From: CAZUHK01 sp964620345
GTDB lineage: Bacteria; Planctomycetota; Phycisphaerae; Phycisphaerales; Zrk34
Direction: 5' to 3'
NCBI GenBank assembly: GCA_964620345.1
Contig: CAZUHK010000017.1
Coordinates: forward strand, 1 to 27,145
DNA length: 27,145 nt
Position numbers and translations under genes: made by a program. Below the pieces are notes generated by a model. It was given only the letters and a program-made list of their open reading frames with translations, did not search any database and had not been told where the DNA came from. Below are positions 1-7,610 of the stretch, piece after piece; the first letter of the stretch is position 1, and each line of letters opens with the position of its first letter.

Positions 1-209
<209 letters not shown>

Positions 210-217
<8 letters not shown>

Positions 218-249
218 CCCGTCAATCCGTTAACCCGTTGACTCGGTTG
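210..249 (+). repeat. Degenerate tandem octamer array, left arm
   Basis: Five consecutive 8-nt units can be read here: GACGTTAA, CCCGTCAA, TCCGTTAA, CCCGTTGA and CTCGGTTG. The first overlaps the TAA stop of the ABC ATPase. They are degenerate copies of TCCGTTGA, which is the reverse complement of the unit in the right arm (269-316). The two arms could therefore pair as a long imperfect stem across a spacer of about 20 nt. The function is unknown; an mRNA structure between ATPase and permease, or an intergenic repeat family, are the options. Confidence 0.7.
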
Positions 250-268
250 TCGTGTCCCCCGCCACGTG

Positions 269-316
269 CCAACGAAGTGACGAGTCAACGGATTAACCAG
301 TCAACGGATCAACGAT
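269..316 (+). repeat. Degenerate tandem octamer array, right arm, running into the permease start codon
   Basis: Six consecutive 8-nt units are seen: CCAACGAA, GTGACGAG, TCAACGGA, TTAACCAG, TCAACGGA and TCAACGAT. The last shares its AT with the ATG start of the permease at 315. The units are the inverted form of those at 210-249. Because the array occupies the whole region just before the start codon, no ordinary purine-rich ribosome binding site is visible for the permease. Translation may depend on coupling to the upstream ATPase or on an unusual leader. Confidence 0.7.
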
Positions 317-1619
317 GAAGAACTTCCGCGTCGTCCGCAACATCAAGCTCGGGGTCAAGTCGCTGCTGTTACACAAGTTGCGGTCGTTGTTGACCATGCT
401 GGGCGTGGTGTTCGGCGTGGCCAGCGTGATCGGCATGCTCGCGGTGGGCGAGGGGTCCAAGCGGCAGGCGGTCGAGGAGTTCGAGCGGCTGGGCACGAAC
501 AACATCATCGTCCACTCGCGAAAGCCCCTGGGCCGCGGCGGCGGCCAACAGCAGAACAGCCGCGTGCTCATCTATGGCATCACCTACCTCGACCAGCAGC
601 GCCTGGAGGAAACCATCCCCGGCGTGGTGCGGACCGTGCCGGTCAAACGCCTGCGAAAGCCCGTGCTGCTCAACGAGCGCATGGTCACCGACAAGGAAGG
701 CGAATCGGGGGTGGACGTGGTCGTCGTGGGCACCACGCCCGCGTGGTTCGACCTGATCGACCGCCGACTCGTCGCCGGCCGCATCTTCACGCCCACCGAC
801 AGCCGGCGGCTGAACCCCGTGATCGTGCTCACCGAACAGCTCGCCCGACGCCTGCTCGCGGCCAGCCCCACCATCGGCTCGACGCTCAACCTCGGCGGCA
901 AGGAGTTCACCGTCATCGGCATCGTCGAGTCCAACACGCAGGGCGCCGGCTCCCTCGACGCGGACACCGACGCCTACATCCCGCTGGCCACGGCCAAGCA
1001 GTTCTACGGCGACATCATCGCCGAGCAGTCGGCCGGCCAGTCTTCACGCGAGCAGGTCGAATTGCACCAGATCATCGTCGAAATGGAAGACCGCTCGACC
1101 GTCGAGGGCGGCGCCGACGTGGTGCGGGCGATGTTCGATCGCTTTCACGACTGGGCCGACTACGAGATCGCCGTGCCCCTGGAGCTGCTGCGCAAGGCCG
1201 AGCGCGTGCAGGGCGTGATGAACCTGATGCTCTCGGCCATCGCGGGCATCAGCTTGCTGGTCGGGGGCATCGGCATCATGAACATCATGCTCGCCAGCGT
1301 GACCGAGCGGACGCGGGAGATCGGGGTCCGCCGCGCCATCGGCGCCAAGCGAGCGCAGATCATCGTGCAGTTCCTCATCGAGGCCCTGCTGTTGTCGAGC
1401 ATCGGCGGCGTGATCGGCCTGGCCCTGGGCACCTGGGGACTGCCCGCGGGCATCACCTACCTCTCGGCCCAGATGGACCAGGCGATCGAAACCATCGTCC
1501 CCGGCTACGCCATCGCCCTGTCCCTGGGCATCAGCGTTCTGGTCGGCATCATCTTCGGCCTTTACCCCGCCATGCGCGCCGCCAAGCTCGACCCCATCGT
1601 CGCCCTGCGACACGAGTGA
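315..1619 (+). CDS. ABC transporter permease, MacB/FtsX family
   Basis: The 434-residue protein has the standard MacB permease layout. A first membrane segment lies at about residues 22-44 (within 'LLTMLGVVFGVASVIG'). A long periplasmic MacB_PCD domain follows, to about residue 300. A C-terminal FtsX domain has three membrane segments near 307-330, 350-375 and 393-415, with the conserved cytoplasmic loop 'ERTREIGVRRAIGAKR' and the ending 'RAAKLDPIVALRHE'. It would work with the ATPase encoded just upstream as a mechanotransmission exporter, probably together with a periplasmic adaptor and an outer-membrane channel encoded to the left. The ATPase and permease are separate here, unlike enterobacterial MacB. 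The ATG at 315 is the only start that keeps the complete first membrane helix; the region before it is octamer repeat rather than a normal ribosome binding site. The substrate is unknown. Confidence 0.93.
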   Translation: MKNFRVVRNIKLGVKSLLLHKLRSLLTMLGVVFGVASVIGMLAVGEGSKRQAVEEFERLGTNNIIVHSRKPLGRGGGQQQNSRVLIYGITYLDQQRLEETIPGVVRTVPVKRLRKPVLLNERMVTDKEGESGVDVVVVGTTPAWFDLIDRRLVAGRIFTPTDSRRLNPVIVLTEQLARRLLAASPTIGSTLNLGGKEFTVIGIVESNTQGAGSLDADTDAYIPLATAKQFYGDIIAEQSAGQSSREQVELHQIIVEMEDRSTVEGGADVVRAMFDRFHDWADYEIAVPLELLRKAERVQGVMNLMLSAIAGISLLVGGIGIMNIMLASVTERTREIGVRRAIGAKRAQIIVQFLIEALLLSSIGGVIGLALGTWGLPAGITYLSAQMDQAIETIVPGYAIALSLGISVLVGIIFGLYPAMRAAKLDPIVALRHE

Positions 1620-1632
1620 TCGCACCCCCTTT

Positions 1633-1673
1633 CGCGCCGCGGTTTGCGGCGCGTTGCGCTTCATGCAAGCGCA
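1633..1673. terminator. Two tandem hairpins between convergent genes, putative bidirectional terminator
   Basis: Two perfect stems lie in the 71-nt gap between the convergent stop codons. The first is 8 bp (1633-1640 with 1646-1653, loop GGTTT). The second is 7 bp (1655-1661 with 1667-1673, loop CATGC). Neither is followed by a clear T-run on either strand. The location between converging transcription units (permease on +, long operon on -) argues for transcript-end formation, but classic intrinsic termination is not proven. Confidence 0.5.
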
Positions 1674-1690
1674 GGCAGGCCGCTACCCCC

Positions 1691-2482
1691 TCAACCCCGG
1701 CGCCCCGGCATCGCCGTCACCGCCGCGCCGACGGCGACACCCAGCTTCGTGGCCGCGCTGCCACCGTTGACCGCGATCTCCAGCCGGCCGTGGCTGCCGA
1801 CGATGCCCAGCAGCTCACCGACCGCCGCCTCGCCGTAGTGCCTGCGCATGGCGATGTCGTTCACATCGCCCGCCGCCACTCGCGGCAGCAGCGGCAACAT
1901 CGTGCCCGGCATGTTGGTGATCAGGTTGCCGAAGCGATCGACGTGAATCACTTCACCGCGCACCACGCCGTCGTCGGCCACGATCGGCCGGGGCAGGTCG
2001 AGCGTGAGCCAGTCGTCGGCCGGCGGGCCGACGTCTTCGAACGCCATGCCCGCGGCCAGCGCCCCGGCGGTGGGTGCGAAGATGTCGCGCCCGTGAAAGG
2101 TGCGGCTGATCGACTTGAGAAAGATCGCGCCGTTGTTCACGTCGCGCACCTCATCGGGCTCGACCTGTCCGAACACCGCGGTGAGCAGGCCGTTGTCGGG
2201 CGCGACGGCGATGTGTCCGCCGACACGGGCCGCGATGATCCGCCGATCGCCGCCCACGCCCGGATCGACCACCGCGACGTGAATCGTGCCCGGTGGAAAG
2301 TACCGCCACGCATCGGCCAGCGCGTAGCCGCCGTGCCGCACGTCCTGCGCGCCGATGGCATGGGTCAGATCAACGATCCGTGCCGCCGCGCAGCGCTGAT
2401 GGATCACACCCTTCATCACGCCGACGAACGTGTCGTCGGTACCGAAGTCGGTCAGCAAGGTCAGCACGGGCGGTGGGTTCAT
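1691..2482 (-). CDS. S-adenosyl-L-methionine hydroxide adenosyltransferase (DUF62 family)
   Basis: The 263-residue product carries the hallmarks of the DUF62 / SAM hydroxide adenosyltransferase family, which splits SAM with water into adenosine and methionine. The N-terminus holds 'LLTDFGTDDTFVGVMKGVI'. The expected Asp-Arg-His set is present: D73 and R80 in 'VVDPGVGGDRR', spaced seven residues apart as in the characterised archaeal enzyme, and H130 in 'RTFHGRDIFAP'. 'APDNGLL' is also conserved. The C-terminal beta domain includes 'VIHVDRFGNLITN'. I chose the ATG at 2482, because the family begins a few residues before LLTDFG and an AGGA lies 12 nt upstream; a GTG at 2515 would add 11 residues. 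It is the last gene of the - strand run, 41 nt after the TPR lipoprotein. Its link to secretion or TonB function is not obvious and may be chance. Confidence 0.92.
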   Translation of the reverse strand: MNPPPVLTLLTDFGTDDTFVGVMKGVIHQRCAAARIVDLTHAIGAQDVRHGGYALADAWRYFPPGTIHVAVVDPGVGGDRRIIAARVGGHIAVAPDNGLLTAVFGQVEPDEVRDVNNGAIFLKSISRTFHGRDIFAPTAGALAAGMAFEDVGPPADDWLTLDLPRPIVADDGVVRGEVIHVDRFGNLITNMPGTMLPLLPRVAAGDVNDIAMRRHYGEAAVGELLGIVGSHGRLEIAVNGGSAATKLGVAVGAAVTAMPGRRG

Positions 2483-2523
2483 CGTCTCGGCTATTCCTGC
2501 ACGCTTGGCGGGCACGCAACCGG

Positions 2524-3216
2524 TTAGCGCGCGGGGGCCACGTCGGCCGGGTCGGGCTGGTCGGCGGCGTCATCGGGTTCGGTGGGCTCGGGCAGCGGAT
2601 CGGCCGGCAGGCCCAGGCGGTTCAGCAGGCGGATGCGGTGCTCGCGGGCCCATTTGAGCCATTCGGGTCGCTTGTCCTGCTCAAGGATTTGCTCGACGAG
2701 TTGCAGCGTCTGGGCCGTCATGTCGCCCCGGCGGACCAGGGCGCGGGCGAGGTTGGCGCGGTACTCGATCGTGTCGGGCGCAAGGCCCACGGCCTGACGG
2801 TACAGGTCGATCGCGCGGTCCAACTCGCCGGTGCGCTCGTGCACCAGCGCGAGGTTGTTCACCGGCTCGGGCTGGCGCGGCAGGAACTTGTGGGCGTACT
2901 CGAACTCCCACGCCGCGCGGTAGTAGTCGCCCCGGGCGTAGAAGATCTTGCCGAGGTTGTTGTGCGCCGGGCCGAACTCGACATCGGCGGTCAGCGACTG
3001 CTCGAACATCTTCTCGGCCTTGTCGATCTCGCCGTCGTCCATGTATTCCAGGCCCCGCTGATTGTAGCGGCGGGCCTTGTCGGTGTCGCGCAGCGGCTGG
3101 GCCTCGATGGTGCGGTAGTTGGCCTGCGTGCGCGCCGTGCGGTTTTTGCTGCAACCGACCAGCGCCATTGGACACAGGCAACACAGGCAGAGGATCGTGA
3201 CGGTCACGGTGTGCAT
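2524..3216 (-). CDS. TPR lipoprotein downstream of gspM, candidate secretin pilotin
   Basis: The 230-residue protein starts with a lipoprotein signal ending in a lipobox 'LVGC' (Cys22). Ser follows the Cys, which predicts outer-membrane sorting under the enterobacterial rule. Residues about 50-190 form tetratricopeptide repeats, visible in 'YNQRGLEYMDDGEIDKAEKM', 'AHNNLGKIFYARGDYYRAAW' and 'PVNNLALVHERTGELDRAI'. The tail is acidic and proline-rich. The gene lies 10 nt after gspM and therefore reads as the last T2SS-linked gene. The architecture (small TPR lipoprotein beside a secretin system) matches the PilF/PilW pilotins of type IV pili, so an outer-membrane assembly role for GspD is a reasonable inference. 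A general scaffolding role is equally possible. The TPR and lipoprotein calls are firm; the function is not. Confidence 0.85.
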   Translation of the reverse strand: MHTVTVTILCLCCLCPMALVGCSKNRTARTQANYRTIEAQPLRDTDKARRYNQRGLEYMDDGEIDKAEKMFEQSLTADVEFGPAHNNLGKIFYARGDYYRAAWEFEYAHKFLPRQPEPVNNLALVHERTGELDRAIDLYRQAVGLAPDTIEYRANLARALVRRGDMTAQTLQLVEQILEQDKRPEWLKWAREHRIRLLNRLGLPADPLPEPTEPDDAADQPDPADVAPAR

Positions 3217-3226
3217 GGGCGGTGGC

Positions 3227-3760
3227 TCAATTGGTCGGCCCGGTCGCGGCCGGGGGCGAGTAGATCAGGTACGTCAGCGTGGCCTCGGCGTCCCACTGGT
3301 CGGCCGACACATCCCCGCGGGGGCTGCGCAGCCGCAGGTCACGCACGTTCAGGCCCGACTCGTGGGTCAGATGATATAGAAAGGTGCATAGCTGTGTCAG
3401 CGTCACGCCGCGCAGCGACAGCGCGGTGGGTTTGACCATGTAGGGCGTGTCGCCCACGCGGCGCGCGGCCTGGGGGAACACGCCCTCCAGCGCCGGGCCG
3501 GTCATCCGCGCCCGCTGCTGGGCTTGCTCAATGCGCTCGCCCAGTTCCTGGATGCCCATGTCCTGCGACGCGGCGACGATCGGCTCCAAGCGAAGCGAGG
3601 CGATGCGGTCGGCCAGTTGCTCGCAGGCCCGCAGGTCCGCCATCGCGAAGCGCGCGGCCCGGCGCTGCTCGGCCATCCATCGCACGTTCCACAGCGCCAC
3701 GACCGCGAGCGTCGTCACCATGAGGCCAAGCAGCACGGCCAGCCGGCGGTTGGCGATCAT
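3227..3760 (-). CDS. gspM: Type II secretion system protein GspM-like
   Basis: The 177-residue protein has a short cytoplasmic N-terminus, one membrane helix at about residues 7-27 ('LAVLLGLMVTTLAVVALW'), a helical stretch to about residue 90, and a mixed alpha/beta C-terminal domain. This is the layout of GspM/PilO proteins, which sit in the inner membrane and pair with GspL to hold the assembly platform. Sequence identity to classical GspM is weak by eye, so the call rests mainly on layout and on position: the start codon overlaps the stop of the GspL gene by 4 nt (3757-3760), the usual L-M order. It could equally be labelled PilO-like. Confidence 0.75.
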   Translation of the reverse strand: MIANRRLAVLLGLMVTTLAVVALWNVRWMAEQRRAARFAMADLRACEQLADRIASLRLEPIVAASQDMGIQELGERIEQAQQRARMTGPALEGVFPQAARRVGDTPYMVKPTALSLRGVTLTQLCTFLYHLTHESGLNVRDLRLRSPRGDVSADQWDAEATLTYLIYSPPAATGPTN

Positions 3761-5112
3761 GAGCCGCCTCCCGCCTGCCGCGGGCGCGCGTTGAACAGAA
3801 AACTCACGCCTTGCTCGCGCAACGCGCGGGTGCGCGGCGGATCGACTTCGTACTCACCGGTGTTGCGCAGCGCCGTGGCGATGCGCTCGGCTTCGACGTG
3901 CGTGCGTGCCTCGCCGTCGAGACGGACCAGGTCGGGCTGAATGCTCAGGTCCAGCACGCGCAAACGCAGGTCGGTCGGCAAGGCGCCGAGCACGGCGTGC
4001 AGGTGTGCCAGCGCCGAGCGCGGCCTCAGCGTGGCGACATCGGCATCGTCGCCGACCTGCCCGCCAAGGCCGGCCAGCTTCGTCGCCTCGCTTTTCAGGC
4101 GGCCGCGGATGTTGGCCGGCGGGCGGCTGGCCTGCTCGGGCAGGGCCTGGGCGAACACCGCGACCTGCTGATCGCGGAACCGCTCGGCCAGGCCGGCGTA
4201 AGCCCGACCGCGCCACTGCATCGCGACGATCACGCCGACCACCAGCAGCACGACCGCCCCGACCAGCGCGATCAGGGGCTTGCGGTAAGTTGCGTATCGG
4301 TCCGGCCCGGCCAGCGCATCGCGGCGCAGATCGATCCACGGCGAGGCGGTTTGCGCGACGAGTCTGGCCGCGGCGTGCACGGCCGCGGCATCGCGATCGA
4401 TCCTGTCGATATCGAGTCGATCGATGCGCCCGTTGGCTTTGGCCAGTGCCTCGGTGCGCCGGCCGCCGATGACCGCGACCTTCAGCGGCGCCTCGGGCGA
4501 CACCTCGATCGCGTCCAACCGAGCGCGCACGGCGTCGGCGTCGTCGGCCAGCCACCACCAGCGCACCGGCCGGGCGTGGTGCAGTTCGATCAGGTCGAAC
4601 GCGCCGCGATCGCCGTCGCCGTCCAAGAGCACCGCGTCGGCCTGATCCTGCTGCTCGGCGGCGTGGGCCCCGGCGAGGAACGCCGCGGGACAGATGTGCC
4701 ATACCGGCACGCCCGCGCCCACCAGCGTGTCGACCACCGCGCGCAGGCGCGACAACTCGCAGCATACGCCCAGCGCTTCGCCCGCGTCGGCCTCGAAAAA
4801 GTCGGCCACGAAATCCTCGGCGCTGATCGGCAGGTGCTCTTCGAGCCGAAACGCCATCGCCCGGCGCCGGCCGCTGCGCTCGATGTCCTGCGTGTTGATC
4901 GCCGCCGACAGGCACCACGAAGAGTCCATCGCGAGCACGACCGGCTCATCGCCGTAGCCCATGGCTTCGAGCGTGGTGCGCGTCTGCTGCGCGGCGGCGG
5001 CGACGTCGGTCGGGTCATCCTGCGCGATGATCTCGAAGCGCAGCTCGCCCTGGCGAAGCTGGCCGATGCGCCACGCGCGCTCACCGACGAAGATGGTGTA
5101 GGTATCGCTCAT
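3757..5112 (-). CDS. gspL: Type II secretion system protein GspL (actin-like N-domain, inner-membrane)
   Basis: The 451-residue protein has a cytoplasmic actin-like domain (about residues 1-265). It includes 'VVLAMDSSWCLSAAI', a PilM/GspL-type motif, and 'RRRAMAFRLEEHLPI', the surface that in this family contacts the GspE ATPase. A single membrane helix follows at about 276-298 ('LIALVGAVVLLVVGVIVAMQW'), then a periplasmic coiled and ferredoxin-like domain. GspL recruits GspE to the membrane and binds GspM. The length is close to the family norm of about 400. Both junctions are 4-nt ATGA overlaps, with the GspC-like gene upstream and GspM downstream, so translation is probably coupled across C, L and M. 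Confidence 0.85.
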   Translation of the reverse strand: MSDTYTIFVGERAWRIGQLRQGELRFEIIAQDDPTDVAAAAQQTRTTLEAMGYGDEPVVLAMDSSWCLSAAINTQDIERSGRRRAMAFRLEEHLPISAEDFVADFFEADAGEALGVCCELSRLRAVVDTLVGAGVPVWHICPAAFLAGAHAAEQQDQADAVLLDGDGDRGAFDLIELHHARPVRWWWLADDADAVRARLDAIEVSPEAPLKVAVIGGRRTEALAKANGRIDRLDIDRIDRDAAAVHAAARLVAQTASPWIDLRRDALAGPDRYATYRKPLIALVGAVVLLVVGVIVAMQWRGRAYAGLAERFRDQQVAVFAQALPEQASRPPANIRGRLKSEATKLAGLGGQVGDDADVATLRPRSALAHLHAVLGALPTDLRLRVLDLSIQPDLVRLDGEARTHVEAERIATALRNTGEYEVDPPRTRALREQGVSFLFNARPRQAGGGS

Positions 5113-5672
5113 CGGATCGGCGTGGGCTTCGGCGGCGGTGGGGGTTTGGGGATGCTCAACTGGTGCGTGCGGCCACCCAAGCGCACGGTCGCCTGGTACA
5201 GCTCGACCTTCAGCACCTCGACCCGGCCTTCGGGCGAGTCGAAGCCGCGGCCCTGCATGCCCACCAGCATTTCGTTGTTCGACGCCTGAAACAGGCCGAC
5301 CGCCTGATCGTCCTCGATGACCGTACCGACCAGGCGAATCTTCAAGGTCTGTCGCGGCTGCGGTCGCGAAGGATCCCCGGCGTTGTCGTTGGTCGGCGGC
5401 GGCGGCGGTGGATCGAACAGCGGCGGGCGCAGGTCGCGCGACGCGACACGCAGCAGTTGAGGCAACGCGAGTGGATCCCGGGCGGGGCGCGGTTGAGGCG
5501 TGTCCACGGAGGGATTCACCGGTGCGCCGCCCGGCGCGGGGCGGTCGATTGCCGCGGCCTGGGCGTCGACCGTCACCGGCAGCGCGATCGCCGCGGCCAT
5601 CACCGCCACGCCGGCCAGGCCCAGCACCGCCGCGCCGCTCAGCAGCATCGTCTTGTGTTGTCGGACGGTCAT
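5109..5672 (-). CDS. gspC: GspC-like protein with homology-region domain, no PDZ domain
   Basis: The 187-residue protein has a membrane segment at about residues 9-31, a proline-rich linker (about 42-105, with a run of six prolines at 'DPPPPPPTND') and a compact beta-rich domain at about 108-175 beginning 'LKIRLVGTVIEDDQAVGLF'. The phrase 'LVGTV' followed by a beta-barrel-like region matches the HR domain of GspC and the related PilP fold, which link the inner-membrane platform to the secretin. GspC usually continues into a PDZ or coiled-coil domain for substrate choice; here it stops after a short proline-rich tail. It is also displaced: GspC is normally the first gene, before GspD, while here it lies between GspK and GspL. 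The assignment is good by layout and context, moderate by sequence. Confidence 0.75.
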   Translation of the reverse strand: MTVRQHKTMLLSGAAVLGLAGVAVMAAAIALPVTVDAQAAAIDRPAPGGAPVNPSVDTPQPRPARDPLALPQLLRVASRDLRPPLFDPPPPPPTNDNAGDPSRPQPRQTLKIRLVGTVIEDDQAVGLFQASNNEMLVGMQGRGFDSPEGRVEVLKVELYQATVRLGGRTHQLSIPKPPPPPKPTPIR

Positions 5673-5676
5673 GATT

Positions 5677-6639
5677 TCACCAAGTGTACCGCCAGACGCG
5701 AAGGACCGACGGCGGCGCCGGCTCGGCCGCGGCCTCGGGGGTCTGCGCGGCGAACGCGCGAATGTTGGTCACGATGGCCAGGTCGTACCACGCCCGCCGC
5801 GGCGTCCGCGTGACCACCCACAGCGCGTGGCACGCCGAACGATCGATCAGCAAGCCCGCCGCCTGGTCTTCATCCATATCGACGGATAACGCGACGGCCT
5901 TCAACGTCTCGACCAGCGGCCGATAGGGATCATCGTGGATCGCGTTGATCAGGGCGCGGGTGGCGATCTGCCCCAGCGGCCGCCGGCAGACCGCTTCGAT
6001 CGCCTCGGGCGAAGCGCGACGGATGTTCAGCCCGCCGTCGGCCCAGCAGGTCAGCCGCGAGGCCAGCCCCTCGCCGGGCGCCGGGCCGATCAGGTCCGCC
6101 GGGTCGGGCGTGTCGAACACCTGCCCGTACGAGCCGAACTGGCTGAGCACGGAGCGCTGGGCATCGACGGCGATTGCTGTCTTGCGCAGCATCGGGTTGA
6201 TGCGCCGGCCGTCGGGCAGGTCCGCGTCATCGATCAGCTTCCGCACCAGCGGCAGCGTGCCGGCCAGATCGTGCGCTTCATACAGATCGTTCACGTTCGC
6301 CTTGGCCTGCTCGTCGGCGATGATCAGCTCGACGCTCACACCGGCCAGCTCGAAGCGACGGCGCAGCTCGGGGACGGGTGGTTTTTCGTATTCGCCGCGT
6401 TCGATGGGCATGCGGCCGCGTTCGGCGGCCTGAAGCAACTGCTCGGCGCGGCCCTGCAGCGCGGCGGTGATGCTGATCACCGCCCAGCGCCGCTTGAGCG
6501 CCTCGGCGGCGCTCTGGGCATCGAGCGCCTCGCTCACGCTCCGCCGCGCCACGCCGGCCAGCGCCACGCCGGCCAGCACGATCAGCACCAGCGACATCAG
6601 CAGCGCGAACCCGCGATCTTTGCGCCGGTGAGCCCTCAT
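5677..6639 (-). CDS. gspK: Type II secretion minor pseudopilin GspK
   Basis: The 320-residue protein has a short basic leader and a prepilin cleavage site at G10/F11 ('RRKDRGFALLMSLVLIVLAG'). Position +5 is Met rather than the Glu of other pseudopilins, which is characteristic of GspK, the tip subunit. The large globular domain contains 'DEQAKANVNDLY' and 'GGLNIRRASPEAIEAVC', the recurrent motifs of the T2SSK fold. The ATG at 6639 was preferred over one 26 codons upstream because it overlaps the gspJ stop in an ATGA arrangement and gives a normal short leader. GspK caps the pseudopilus with GspI and GspJ and ends the pseudopilin set. Confidence 0.93.
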   Translation of the reverse strand: MRAHRRKDRGFALLMSLVLIVLAGVALAGVARRSVSEALDAQSAAEALKRRWAVISITAALQGRAEQLLQAAERGRMPIERGEYEKPPVPELRRRFELAGVSVELIIADEQAKANVNDLYEAHDLAGTLPLVRKLIDDADLPDGRRINPMLRKTAIAVDAQRSVLSQFGSYGQVFDTPDPADLIGPAPGEGLASRLTCWADGGLNIRRASPEAIEAVCRRPLGQIATRALINAIHDDPYRPLVETLKAVALSVDMDEDQAAGLLIDRSACHALWVVTRTPRRAWYDLAIVTNIRAFAAQTPEAAAEPAPPSVLRVWRYTW

Positions 6640-7610
6640 CGGCCGCCCCCGCTTTCCAGGCGCAACCGCACTTCGGTCGCCGGGCCGTCCGCGTCGGTCC
6701 AATATCGCAAATGCCACGGCACCACGGTCGGGGCCTGGTCGGCAGCCGTTGAATCTGCGGCGCCATCGCCCGATGCCGCGTCGTCGGCCCGCTCGTCATC
6801 GGCGATATTGCCCACGCCGGCCGCCTGGCTCGGCGGCTCGAACAGGTGCGTCTGCTCCCACCACTTGTAGCCGATCTCTTCGCCGTTCTCGGTCAACTGC
6901 ACCCAGCCGAAGCGCTGCTCCCACAGCCGGCGGTCCGCGGCCATGCGACGAAGCTGCTCGCGTCGCGCCGCTTCCCGGGCGGCGGCGGTCTTCTGTTTAT
7001 CGGTCGCCTGCGTTGCGCCGCCCATCAGCGGCTCGGCTGGCTCATCGGGCGCGTCGCCGGGCGCGTCGCCGGGCGCGTCGTCGGGCTGGCCGGCTTCAGG
7101 GTTGTCGCCGCGCCCGACCGGCGGGGTCAATGCCACCGCCGGCGCCTTGCCATCGCGCAACACCTCGAAGCGCGACACACCGGCCGCGACCAGGTCGTTC
7201 TGCACGTTCTGGTTGCTCAGCACATCCAACAACACCTGCCGACGGACGAGCCAGTCGCGGCCTTCGATGCGCTTGACCGAGTAGGTCACGACCGCGGGCC
7301 GGTGCGATCGCTCGCGGCCCGCGCCGGCCAGGCCGGTGTACCCGGCGAGCACGAGCGAACCATCGGGTTGGGCCTTGACTGATCGTGCATGCGCCAGGTC
7401 TTCCCGCAGCAGCGCCACCCAGGCATCGACCGGCGGGGCGTCGCTGACCACTTGGCCGATGCCACGGACGCCTTGGCCGCGCGTCTGGGCGGCTTCGTGG
7501 GCCGGGCTGGCGATGCTCGCGACCACCGCCAGCACACCGACCATCAGCATCGCCGCCAGCGCGGTGGCCATGAGCAGCTCGAGCAAGGTAAAACCACGCG
7601 CCGTGGTCAT
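6636..7610 (-). CDS. gspJ: Type II secretion minor pseudopilin GspJ, enlarged
   Basis: The N-terminus 'MTTARGFTLLELLMATALA' is a textbook prepilin signal with cleavage after G6 and Glu at +5, followed by the hydrophobic pilin helix. At 324 residues it is much longer than the usual ~200. The extra length lies after about residue 165: an acidic Pro/Asp/Ala stretch with GDAP repeats, then a strongly charged helix rich in Arg ('AAAREAARREQLRRMAADRR') and a second acidic Ala/Asp stretch near residue 275. The final short segment 'VPWHLRYWTDADGPATEVRL' looks like the closing strands of the GspJ core, so the insert sits within the globular domain. The start overlaps the gspI stop by 4 nt and the stop overlaps gspK. 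Confidence 0.88.
   Translation of the reverse strand: MTTARGFTLLELLMATALAAMLMVGVLAVVASIASPAHEAAQTRGQGVRGIGQVVSDAPPVDAWVALLREDLAHARSVKAQPDGSLVLAGYTGLAGAGRERSHRPAVVTYSVKRIEGRDWLVRRQVLLDVLSNQNVQNDLVAAGVSRFEVLRDGKAPAVALTPPVGRGDNPEAGQPDDAPGDAPGDAPDEPAEPLMGGATQATDKQKTAAAREAARREQLRRMAADRRLWEQRFGWVQLTENGEEIGYKWWEQTHLFEPPSQAAGVGNIADDERADDAASGDGAADSTAADQAPTVVPWHLRYWTDADGPATEVRLRLESGGGR
7047..7082. repeat. Three tandem 12-bp units inside gspJ
   Basis: The unit GGGCGCGTCGCC occurs at 7047-7058 and 7059-7070 exactly, and at 7071-7082 with one change (C to T at 7081). On the - strand it encodes the GDAP repeat in the acidic insert of GspJ. The in-frame, length-variable repeat suggests a flexible linker whose length may differ between strains. 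Confidence 0.85.

Noticed and set aside
743..2527. Open frame on the + strand crossing the permease end and the DUF62 gene
   Set aside because: It overlaps two real genes in other frames and yields a low-complexity Arg/His-rich product.
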